From Gigaspora rosea (lineage: Eukaryota; Glomeromycota; Glomeromycetes; Diversisporales; Gigasporaceae), in the NCBI GenBank assembly GCA_003550325.1, contig QKWP01001199.1, positions 73,152-137,151 of the forward strand: 64,000 nt of DNA, written 5' to 3'. The position numbers and the translations under genes were made by a program. Of the stretch, positions 46,980-57,288 are shown in pieces (positions within the stretch are counted from its first letter, which is position 1; the number at the start of each line of letters is the position of its first letter). Below the pieces are notes generated by a model. It was not told where the DNA came from, did no database searches, and saw nothing but the letters and a program-made list of their open reading frames with translations.

Positions 46980-47865
46980 AAATAATAAATAAATAAAATG
47001 CGAATATTCTTTTAACGAGCATTTAGTAATTTATTTTTATTAACTTTTTAATAAAAAATATTTAATGTGGGAGTTTTGAATTGGTTTATTTTGTTAAACT
47101 AGTCAAAACTGATTTTAATAGAATGAAGGTTATATAAATAAGTGTATTCAAATTTTAATTAAAAAATAAATAAGATTTTATTTGTACATCTTTTATTTGA
47201 TAATAAATAGTCCTCTTTTATCAAAATAAAATTTACGAATTATAATTCTGAAACCCCTTATTATTATTATTAGTACTGTAAACATTTAGCTATAATTTCT
47301 AAGCAATTAATTAATAAATTATCCAATACATATAGAATATCTCCATAGAAAATGATCCAAACGATGATTTAATCAAATCATTGATTATATCATAAAATAA
47401 ATTAATTGATTTATGCAAATCGATTTTAAGAATCACCTGTTTATTCATAAAATTTATTGGAACGATCTCCCCAAATTTCAATTTCTTCATTAGCCGCGAT
47501 AATATTATATACAGTAGAACGTCATAAAACTAGTTCAATAGTTCAGAAAAATGAAATCTAAAAATATAAGAAAATATAAAAGAATCTTGTTAAACTTGTA
47601 AAAAGTGTAAAGAGGCCTTAATTCGAGTAAATCAGAAACTTATCTCCTAGTAATGGAGCAGAAAAAGGAGTTATTTGTCTAGAAATCGAATTAAATAATT
47701 AATAAAAAAAATTGCCCTGATTAGTGCTGTTTTTTTTTATAAAAGTTTTTTAAATACCTGTAACATTTAGCAAGACAGCAAATATAAATTCAAGAAAAAA
47801 TAAGTCGTCAATAGGTGCCGCTTCGAGTTTGTCAGCTATTGTTGCTAATGAAGGAATATAATTTT
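46980..47865. other. AT-rich spacer, no gene seen
   Basis: No coding signal on either strand; ordinary AT-rich sequence inside the 9.7-kb unit. Confidence 0.45.
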
Positions 47866-49250
47866 TTATTTATATTTCTTATTAATTTGAAATGCCTCAT
47901 ATTTGTTTACAAAATAATATTGATCAGTATTAGGTGATCTAATACTAATTGGATTTTTGTAATATTTATCATTATGAAAATTGCTGCACCCATTAATTTG
48001 GCTATTATTATTCTCATAAAACATACCAAGAGAATAACCAAAATTTATGCTATACAAATGTCTATTATTATAAATAGCATTTGATTGTTTTTTGACACAA
48101 CTTAAAATAGAATTTGAATTGTATCATTTTTTTAATGAAAAAAATAAAGCTATCCTAACAATTTAAATTTATACAGATTATTTCTTGTATTATATGTAAC
48201 AGTATTTTTATCAATCCACGATACAATTTCAGCTGCATGTTCTTCATTAATAACAGTTGAAAATGGATCTGTTGATCTTGATGGTAAGTCTGATTTTAAA
48301 ATAATATAAGATGGTAGAATTGTTGAAATAATTTCATAGTCAGATGTCAGAAGACTTTTATTCAAATCTTTTCAAAGCTTTTTTTCAAGAATTTGAGAAT
48401 ATGGAAATATATAATTTCCAACATCTTTGGCAGACATCTGAAAGTAACGGATATATGGTAAACAATTTTTAGAGTAACCTTTAAAGCTGTAAAATTTTCA
48501 TTAGATCAGTTTTCAGGATTAGATAGCAAATTAGGATTTGGTGCAATTCTCCACTTTATAATATAATTCCAAATTTTTATTTCTTCCATTTGTAAATCAT
48601 CATGTTTAATAAGGAAATTAATGCAGTTTCATTAAGAGAATTAAAATCTTCAGAATCAAAAATAATGTTTGGATGTTTTGCTAAAATGTTGTTGCTCCAT
48701 TTTTGTAGTTCTTCTAGTTTACTATTTTCGAAGCATGTTTTATAAACATAGGAAAAATGAGTATATAACTAATGAGCTTTAGACTCGATTAAATAAGTTT
48801 CAAGTAATCCAATTAACTCTTCAAGAAGGAACTTATCAGCAACTAAAATAAGATCAAAATAAATCGATTATTAAAGTTTTCCAAAGAAACAGAGTCTCCG
48901 TAAATATATCTTAATATTAAATTAAATTTATATATGTAAGTTAGAGTAATTATAGGATTATATATGAATTAAAGATACTGTATTACATGACTCACTTAAT
49001 AATTATTTCAAATTCTTGAATAGTAATATGTAGTTCTAAATCAATTTTCATAATGCTATTGACATCTTTCAAACTATCTTTTAATTTGTTCTGAAAATAA
49101 AAAGGCCTGCATTTCAAAATGGCTGAATGTGCCTTAAATTCTTTTATGTTTGTAGATTTTCCTACTTTAATTAATTTTTCATATTTGGCGAAAATACTTT
49201 TTAATACTACTCAAATATCACTAACCATTAGAGTTAAATTAGTTAAACAT
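47866..49250 (-). pseudogene. BTB-BACK-TLDc protein, degraded
   Basis: Minus strand, N to C: BTB words (IKEFKAHSAILKCRPFYFQN, about 49150-49090; IIK before a probable intron; LRYIYGDSVSLENF, about 48910-48870), BACK-like helices (LEELQKWSNNILAKHPNIIF and SEDFNSLNETALISLLKHDD, 48720-48590), NCLPYIRYFQMSAKDVGNY (about 48465-48410), then the start of TLDc (STVINEEHAAEIVSWIDKNT, about 48260-48200). About 90 residues of TLDc are missing at 48150. The end reappears as NNRHLYSINFGYSLGMFYEN and DQYYFVNKYEAFQI (to 47866). Stops and frameshifts occur at about 48775 and 48130. TLDc proteins are linked to oxidative-stress resistance and V-ATPase regulation in other eukaryotes; this copy is dead because of the deletion. 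Confidence 0.75.
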
Positions 49251-49302
49251 ATACACTCTCCTTCCTTAATACTATCTATAGGCCGCCCACTATAAATGAA
49301 AA

Positions 49303-50112
49303 CAGGGTTAGGCAACTGGACAATTGGACAATTGGAAATTTGTCCAGTGTCCAGTGTTCTAATTGTCCAGTAAAAAGCAATGGATTAAGAAAAATAATCA
49401 CTGGACAACAAAAATTAAAAAAATTGTGAAAAGCAATGAATTAAGAAAAATAATCACTGGACAACAAAAATTAAAAAAAATTATAATTTTTAAAATTTTA
49501 AACAAAAAAAAATTAAATAAACTAGATAATTAACCAATTCTGTTAAAATTGATAACTAAAAAAATTAATTTATTAAGCCTGTTCCTGTTATATAGTATAA
49601 TATTTATAATGTTTTCAAGCCTGATATCTCTCAAAACCTACTTACTATGCATATTGCTTTGGAGGTTAACATCATTTGAAATACTATTCTTTACAATTGT
49701 AAGCAAAATGGTTGCATATAGATTTCTTATAAAGTTAAATACAGTATTATGTGGCCAACATATTTATTGCTTATTAATTTTTTCAAATGTACTGTATGTG
49801 CTAACAGAATTTTTGGCTAATATACAATAATTAAACTAAATTTAAAATTAAATAAGAATAAAATTAAATTAAATCAAAGGTATAGTGCATTATTATAAAA
49901 TTTTAACTACATTTTAGAATTAGCTAGAGCAATTCTCTGGGAGTACTAGTTATCTGACCAGATATGTTGTGCTTTGACTAATTTATTTATTTATTGAATT
50001 TTTTTATAAATATGTCACTGGACACTGGACATGCACTGGACATTACACTGGACAATTTGAAACGTCCAGTGTCCAGTGAAAAAGCACTGGATATATAGCT
50101 TGCCCAACCCTG
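49303..50112. mobile_element. hAT-like element, 810 bp
   Basis: CAGGGTTAGGCA (49303-49314) and TGCCCAACCCTG (50101-50112) are TIRs. AATGAAAA is duplicated exactly at 49295-49302 and 50113-50120. The ends are rich in TGTCCAGTG / CACTGGACA repeats, as in the 229-bp relative at 2859. A 93-codon internal frame (49549-49830) is hydrophobic and unlike transposase. Confidence 0.85.
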
Positions 50113-50582
50113 AATGAAAAATCTACATACTTTTAAAATTTCTAATGGTACAAACTCTTTACCATGTACTAAACCCAAGTCTTATATAAGTTTTAATATT
50201 GGTGAATATAAGACTGTAAGAGATCCAGGTCTTTTATGGCAATTTACAGTACTAAATATTTAAAATGAATGCATATAGATTAATATATTCAGAATTTGAC
50301 AACTTTTATTATTTAAGAGTGATATTTAGTTTCTGCGAACACCAATATGTACTCAATTCCTATACAAACCTACCAGGTGGCAGAAATAGAAGACAACAAC
50401 AGCCTGTCTCGAATCAGTGGTCAATTAAAACAATCAAAGGTTCTTTGATATAGTGTCATGAATATTTTTATTATATATTTATACGATTGTTACACAAACA
50501 ATTATGCAACATTTTTATTAAATATATGTTTATAATAAGTTGGCCCCCGTAATTTTACTAACCCCTAGGTATTATTTTTATA

Positions 50583-51419
50583 CAGTCAAAATCATAAGTG
50601 TCCCCCCCTCTAACTTTTTAAATTAAAAAGATACAGCTTTGAAACTTTCACAGTAAATAGTACTCAATAAATATATATCAGTGAATATTTTTCATGATTT
50701 TTTAATTACTACAACAAAAGTTAGATGAGAGCCAACTTTTTGATTGATTTTTTTTTAAAAAAATAAAAAAAACAATTGAAATTAATCAAAAATTAATAAA
50801 AAATTAGGATCAAAATCAAAAATTTCAAAAATTTAGTATGTTAAAATTCAAGCATTTTTATAGTAGTAACAAAAATTTTGAGTCGATTTGATGAGATAGT
50901 TGTTGAGAAATTAATTTTTGAATTTTAAATTTAAGTATTAGAAAGTATCATAGAAAAAAAGTTGCGCAACTAGGTTTTTATTAATTTTAATATAGAAAAT
51001 AATTTATTTTCTATATTAAAATTAATAAAAACCTAGCTGCGCAACTTTTTTTCTATGATACTTTCTAATACTTAAATTTAAAATTCAAAAATTAATTTCT
51101 CAACAACTATCTCATCAAATCGACTCAAATTTTTTGTCACTACTATAAAAATGCTTGAATTTTAACATAGTAAATTTTTGAAATTTTTGATTTTGATCCT
51201 AATTTTTTATTAATTTTTGATTAATTTCAATTGTTTTTTTTATTTTTTTAAAAAAAATCAATCAAAAAGTTGGCTCTCATCTAACTTTTGTTGTAGTAAT
51301 TAAAAAATCATGAAAAAAATTCACTGATATATATTTATTGAGTACTATTTACTGTGAAGTTTCAAAGCTGTATCTTTTTAATTTAAAAGTTAGAGGGGGG
51401 ACACTTATGATTTTGACTG
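50583..51419. mobile_element. Near-perfect palindromic foldback element, 837 bp
   Basis: Begins CAGTCAAAATCATAAGTG and ends with its reverse complement, with TA on each side. The two arms of about 415 bases stay almost identical to the centre at about 51002 (AAAATAATTTATTTT). CAG ends with TA duplication suggest a Tc1/mariner-type origin. A single-arm relative is at 13383. Short open frames inside arise from the arms and are not genes. Confidence 0.9.
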
Positions 51420-51421
51420 TA

Positions 51422-52469
51422 AAAAGAATTAATAAATCTATAATTTTTACTATTTATTGCAATATTTATATAGCACCCATTTGTCATCATAGAAGAGATA
51501 AAGTAAATTTAAAATTACAGACTAATTAGAACCTTATGTTTTGCTTATCTGAACATTATGTCTTCAACTCAATATAACAGTGCGTACCTGAATCTTACAA
51601 TACGTATTTAAAAAAATTTTTATATTTTTATTAGGAACAAAAAAAATCATTCTTTTCCAGATCTACCTTGATATTATGCATGGTTTCTTGGTGGACAGTA
51701 CAAATTACAGTACTTTGTAAAATATCTACCATATCAATGAATAACTTTAAAATATGTTAGAATGCTGTGTTGCACTGCAGGCTTGGATCTTTTAGAATAA
51801 TAAGCACTAGTCATAACGATTTCTATCTATCAAACCTTTTGGGATTAAATCTAGTGCAGGTGACGCTTTAATAATTAATCAATCGATAAAAGTAGGTGTC
51901 GCCTACTATATTTGATCCAGCCTTTTGCTTTTCCATTGATTAACAAACGTTTGGAATTTATAGTGTTCGAAAAAGTCAAATCGGATCAGATTCGGATTTT
52001 GATCCGATCCCAACCATTAGATCAGTTTTGGCCCAGAAAATTAGGATTGGGCCTAATTGTGAAATTAGGGTACGTAAAAATTTCGGAACATATTTTGTGA
52101 AAGTGTGACTAATTGGTGATGACTAATACTAATCTACCAAAACTACATCGTAAGGATGTATATTTTTATATATGTTGCTAACTGCTCTCCTGTTTAAATC
52201 ACTTGGTCACACTAAAATATAACCGAATCAGTCGTAAAACCCAAACAAGAGAGGAGTAGAATAATTTACGAATTTCGAGGTTTCTTGGTACTGCAGAAGT
52301 CATGGGATACGTAGTTAGGTGTTTCAGCTATGTCTTCTACAATTCTTTTATTGAACAGTACTAAATAATAATGCTCTTGTTCTTAGTGCGGCGTGTTTCG
52401 TTCACGATATCAAGTGATCACGATCGAAATTGATTACGTGTTACAACGGATAGTCGGATCTTCCGAGTT
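51422..52469. other. Intergenic, no gene seen
   Basis: AT-rich sequence without recognisable genes; small frames (51912-52100) have no domain. Confidence 0.4.
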
Positions 52470-52745
52470 AACCTAAATCCATCCAAAACCAAACCAACAA
52501 AATCCGGACAACCGTATCGAAGGAGGAGTGCTATATTTGGTGAGTGGTTAAGTCAAGGATTCGGTGTTGATACTCCAGGGTAACTCTCTACCACAAAATA
52601 CAGATGAAAGATTGTACTACTATGCCACTTAGTAGTAGATCGTTAGTTTATTTAGTGAATGTGGGGATGTTGTAACATGAATATGATTATAAATAACGAA
52701 AGATTCCTGCTGATTCTTCGGTACAAGGCCTTTATTATATACTTT
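52470..52745 (-). repeat. Inverted, diverged third copy of the kinase upstream module
   Basis: Reverse complement aligns with 22345-22735 (for example CCGTATCGAAGGAGGAGTGC, ACTACTATGCCACTTAGTAG, CAAGGCCTTTATTATATACT). Here the module lies about 0.8 kb upstream of the BTB-LRR gene, pointing away from it. Plus-strand reading retains PTKSGQPYRRR, IFGEWLSQGF and TTMPLSSRSLVYLV before stops. Confidence 0.75.
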
Positions 52746-52759
52746 CTACTAAAGAGAAA

Positions 52760-53563
52760 CCATTAAACCATTTTATCCATTGAATTGATTAAAACCGTAT
52801 TCATCATTAAAACCAACAAATCCCATTTAATCCTTTAAGCATTAAAATCAATGAATCCCTTTAGAATCAGTAAAGTCACTAAAACCATTAAAATCGGTTA
52901 AACCACTGGTAACCATCGGATCAATGTTACGCCACCTTGAGCACCACGTGCTGCCGAGTACATTTCAGAGCTCACAGTACTGCAGTAGGTAATTTATTTG
53001 GTCAGTCAATTGTTCGATCAGTTTAGATTTTTATATAAAAAGGTATAGATACTAAGTTGTGCTTTCTTTCTTTTATTTTATTGAACGAAACTATCAGCTT
53101 TTTCAAATATCAAGGAGACAAGAATAATACGAATAACGATTTGAACGATTTTTGTAGCAAATGAAAATTTATTTAGAGAACTAACTTATACTTATGATTT
53201 CGAAAATTTTAGAATTCAATTGAGGTATCCTTTATTTGAAATGAGCTCAGAACTCTTATATACTTTTCGTTAACAGACTAAAAATTGACGGAAAAGAAAC
53301 TAACTAATATTGTAATACGATTATATCAACTAATTCGCTAGGGTCCTTTGAATCAATTAATTCTTTCGATTATTAATATTAATTGAATCGATGAATTAAT
53401 TAATTGCGAATTAATTCGTATTGATCGATCTAACTATAAATGGAAACTCAAACAGAAAGCTAAAATAGAAAAAAGAACGTCATAGCAAACTTTTTGTATT
53501 CAAACTTTTTGTATTCATCTTTTTGTATTCATCTTTTATTTTTTTTATTCACAAACATGAATA
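52760..53563 (+). promoter_or_regulatory. 5' region of the BTB-LRR-helicase gene
   Basis: 52760-52920 holds degenerate ACCATTAAA-type repeats. Nearer the gene, CTTTTTGTATTCA is repeated three times (53494-53530), giving a pyrimidine-rich leader just before the ATG. An AT-only inverted repeat surrounds 53370-53410. A promoter must lie here, but no specific site can be named. Confidence 0.35.
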
Positions 53564-55535
53564 ATGAACATATTCAAATTTTCAAATTTACTTAAAAACC
53601 CTATAGGCTTTGATGTAAAAATTAAAGTTGGCGAAAAACCAATTATTAAAGTATTTAAAGCTCATTCTAATATCTTATCGGCAAAATCAGATTACTTTAA
53701 AGCTGCATTATCATCACGATGGGCAAGAAGAGAAAATGGATTTATTATTTTCAATAAGCCTAATATTTCTCCACCTGTGTTTGAAATTCTTATAAAGTAA
53801 GTTTATGTTTTTAGATTTCATTTCAATTCAATTGTCTAAAATTAATAAATGTCTTCCATATATAAATAAAAAAATTTCTTTGACGTTAAATTGAAATGAT
53901 GTTTTATTTTCCACAAAAATGAATAGTTATATTTATAAAGGAACATTTTCCGATGATGATGATGAAGTTAACCTTTTCGATATTTTTATTGCAGCTGATG
54001 AAATTGGATTATCAAAAATTAGTCATCAAGTTGAAAGACGTTTGAAAAATAAAGTACTTAGATATCTTAGGCAAAGTGAGGTTCTCAAAGCATTGGAATT
54101 TAGTGAAGAAATTCTCAAAAACATTCCGCATAGTGCTGAAGTTCAAGAAAGTATTTCAAAATGGGATTTTTCTAATTATAGATGTGATTTGGAAACAATA
54201 AGCGGGTTAACAAAGGCGCTTTGCAAGAACTCCACGTTGACTTCTTTGGATCTTAGCCATAACGGACTTGGATCCATCAATGCCTACATCACTAGTTCTT
54301 TCATACAATCTGGATTAAAATTGTTAGCCAATGCACTTTGCAGGAATTCCACGCTGACTTCTTTGAATCTTTATCATAATGAACTTGGATCAGAAGGAGG
54401 AAAAGAATTAGCTGATGCACTTTGCAAGAACTCCACGTTAACTTCTTTGATTATTCAAGAAAATGAACTTGGATCAGAAGGAGGAAAAGAATTAGCTGAT
54501 GCACTTTGCAAGAACTCCGCGCTAACTTCTTTGAATATTCAAGAAAATAAACTTGGATCAGAAGGAGGAAAAGCTTTAGCATATTCACTTTGCAAGAATT
54601 CCACGTTGAAAAATCTGAATCTTAGTTATAATAATCTTGGATCAGAAGGAGAAAAAGCATTAGCGAATGCACTTTGCAAGAACTCCACACTGAAAAATTT
54701 GAATATTAGACATAATAATCTTGGATCAAATGGGGAAAAATCATTAGCAGATGCACTTTGCAAGAACTTCACGCTGACTTCTTTGGATCTTAGTTGGAAT
54801 AAATTTGAACCAAAAGAAGGAAAAGTATTGGCAGATGCTCTTTGTAAGAACTCCACACTTACTTCTTTAAAACTTGGATATAATTACCTTGAATTGGAAG
54901 GAGGAAAAGCATTAGCAGATGCACTTTGCAAGAATTCCACGCTGACTTCTTTGGATCTTTACGATAATCAACTTGGACCAGAAGGAGGAAAAGCATTAGC
55001 AGATGCACTTTGCAAAAACCCCACGTTGACTTCTTTAAATCTTGGTTGTAATGAATTTGGATCAGAAGGAGAAAAAGCATTAGCAGATGCACTTTGCAAG
55101 AACTCTATGCTGAAAGATTTGAATCTTAGTTATAATCAACTTAGGTCAGAAGGAGGAAAAGCATTAGAAGATGCACTTTGCAAGAACTCCACTCTGACTT
55201 CTTTGAACCTTGGTGGTAATTACTTTGGATCGGAAGGAGGAAAAGTGTTAGCAAATGCACTATGCAAGAACTCCACGCTGACTTCTTTGGATCTTAGTGA
55301 AAATGAATTTGGATCGGAAGGTGGAAAAAAGCATTATCAGATGTACTTTGCAAGAACTCTACGTCCAATTAGATTATCTTTTGCAATAACTATTAACAAA
55401 GCTCAAGGTCAAACAATTCCTAATATGGGATTATATTTGCCCAAACCTGTTTTTGCTCATGGGCAATTATATGTAGCTTTGTCAAGAGTCCAATCAAAAG
55501 ATAAAATTAAAGTCTTGGTTAAGGATGGCATGTAG
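53564..55535 (+). CDS. BTB-LRR protein fused to Helitron helicase C-terminus
   Basis: Exon 1 (53564-53796) gives MNIFKFSNLLKNPIGFDVKI and the front of a BTB domain. The intron 53797-53926 (GTAAGT ... AATAG, phase 2) rejoins as NYIYKGTFSDDDDEV. About 14 LRRs of 28 residues follow (LTSLDLSxNxLGSEGGKALADALCKNST). At about 55326 six A replace the usual four, shifting the LRR DNA by two bases for a dozen codons. From about 55364 the frame enters a Helitron Pif1-type helicase C-terminus: LSFAITINKAQGQTIPNMG and GQLYVALSRVQS. The complete product is about 613 residues. BTB/LRR suggests an adaptor; the 57-residue helicase piece lacks the Walker motifs and cannot act alone. A Helitron 3' end lies 0.9 kb downstream, supporting Helitron-associated capture or insertion. 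Expression is untested. Confidence 0.85.
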
Positions 55536-55989
55536 AGGGAAAAGAGTGTATATATACAAGAAATGTTGTATATAAGGAAATTTTTTCATAAATAATTTTG
55601 TATATATATTATAGATTTTATTTTTGTATATAATTTGCATTTTTTTCACATAATTTGTATATATTTTAGAATTTGTAAATATTTTAAAAGTATTTTTATT
55701 TATTTAATTTAATTTGTATATAGTTTAAAAGTATTCTTATTATTTATTTAATTTGTATATAGCTTTTAAAAGTATTATATAATAATTTAATTTGTATATA
55801 TTTTCTAAAAGTATTATTATTCTTAATTTAATTTGTATATAGTTTTAAATGTATTGTTATATTATTTAATTAGTTTGTAAATAGTTGTAAATAGTTTTAA
55901 AAGTATTATTATTTAATTTAATTTATCTTTATAACTAATAAAAAAATAATATAAACCTTTAATCTAATAATCATGAGACCTAAAATAAT

Positions 55990-56250
55990 CATAAGGACTA
56001 TAGGTTAGGGTTAGGGTCAGTTTCATTATGTTGAGCTTTGGGAAGGGGTATTGATATATATAACTTTAAACTAACAAACATGAGGTCTAATAATAATCTT
56101 GAGACCTAATGGTTAGGGTTAGGGTCAGTTTTCATTATGTTGAGCTTTGGGAGGCGGTATTGATATATATTACTTTCAACTAATATTCATGAGCCTTAAT
56201 AATAATCTTGAGACCTAAAGGTTAGGGTTAGGGCCAGCTTTCATTATGTT
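55990..56250 (+). repeat. Three 109-bp tandem units containing GGTTAGGGTTAGGG
   Basis: GGTTAGGGTTAGGGTCAG followed by TTCATTATGTTGAGCTTTG occurs at about 56003, 56112 and 56220. The TTAGGG words are a small part of each unit. Located between the helicase tail and the Helitron 3' hairpin, so probably part of that element. Confidence 0.9.
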
Positions 56251-56431
56251 GAGCTTTGTGAGGGGTTTTATATATATATTACTTTGTTTTAATAACCTTA
56301 GAAACTAAAATTGTATAAAATATAAAATATATAAACTAAGAAACTATAAGAATTTTATATACTAAAAAACTGTTAAAATTCTAATATAAAAAATATTTAA
56401 AAACTTAGATAAAGAACAATTAAAACCTCTA

Positions 56432-56463
56432 GCCCGTGGCAACGCCCGGGCCTTTCGCACTAG
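56432..56463 (+). mobile_element. Helitron 3' terminus
   Basis: A hairpin with arms GCCCG and CGGGC (56432-56451) is followed eight bases later by CTAG (56460-56463) and then T. Same orientation as the helicase fragment ending at 55535. Together they look like the right end of a Helitron whose left part is replaced by, or continuous with, the BTB-LRR gene. Confidence 0.75.
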
Positions 56464-56484
56464 TCATTCAATAAAATCACTAGG

Positions 56485-57000
56485 GTGAGTATGAAGATCT
56501 AATTATTCATGGTCAGTATGAAGTTTAATTCTGTTCGCATTGATGATTGTGTTGCAAGGCGATGTATGATTAACTATAATCATTTAATCGTTCAATAAAT
56601 TACCAGGATGAGTATGAAGTTTAATTCTGTCCACTTTAACGATTGTGTTTCAAGAGATTGTTGTATGTACACAACCGTAATCATTTAATCGTCCAATAAA
56701 TTACTAGCATGAGCATTTAATCGTTCAATAAATTGCCAGGATGAGTATGAAGTTTAATTCTGTTCACTTTAACGATTGTGTTTCAGGATAATGCATTAAC
56801 CGAACCGTAATCATTTAATCATTTAATAATTACCAGTGTGAGTATGAAGTTTAATTCTGTTCACTTTAACGATTGTGTTTTAGGACAATGTATTAACTAA
56901 CTATAATCTTTAATAATTTAATAAATTACCAGTGTGTGTATGAAGTATAATTAACCGTAATCATTTTTCATTCATTAAAATCATCAGCGTAAGCATCAAA
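56485..57000 (+). repeat. Tandem repeat of about 96 bp, five units
   Basis: GTATGAAGTTTAATTCTGTT...ACGATTGTGTTTCA...AATCATTTAATC recurs with starts near 56516, 56612, 56745, 56842 and 56937. Non-coding. Ends just before a second Helitron-like terminus. Confidence 0.85.
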
Positions 57001-57030
57001 AATTTTTATATTTTACGTAATTAAAAAATA

Positions 57031-57058
57031 TGCATTAATGCACGGGCTAATATGCTAG
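57031..57058 (+). mobile_element. Second Helitron-like 3' terminus
   Basis: TGCATTAATGCA palindrome, then CACGGGCTAATATG and CTAG (57055-57058) followed by T. The CACGGGCTAATATGCTAG ending is typical of Helitrons, though the stem is shorter than at 56432. It may terminate a small non-autonomous Helitron containing the 96-bp repeats. Confidence 0.55.
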
Positions 57059-57288
57059 TCATATATAAAGCAACAACTTATTTCCCCATGCAACAATTCA
57101 CCCACATTTAGGAAAAAAGATACGTTGATCATAAATCAAAAAAGTTATTGATCAATACACAAATTGGTCGCATATAACCAAAATAGTAATACAAAATTCA
57201 TGTAATCGTAACTATCAGTTAATTAAGTCACGTTGTGTAATACAGTACTGTACTGTATAAAAAAATTGACTAATCAAATAGATTTTGT

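Larger units (their letters stand above)
40859..50568. mobile_element. 9.7-kb unit bounded by 28-bp TIRs and 7-bp flanking repeats
   Basis: Left end CTAGGGGTTAGTAAAATTAC (40859 onward, 28 bases of TIR) and right end (50541-50568) match in 27 of 28 bases when reverse-complemented. GTATTAT flanks both sides (40852-40858 and 50569-50575). The interior contains three hAT-like insertions, a tRNA-headed retroelement, a BTB-BACK-TLDc pseudogene and a fourth hAT-like insertion. Without these nested elements about 5.6 kb remain. No transposase was recognised. It could be a large non-autonomous DNA transposon carrying a host gene fragment, or two independent solo ends. Confidence 0.6.
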
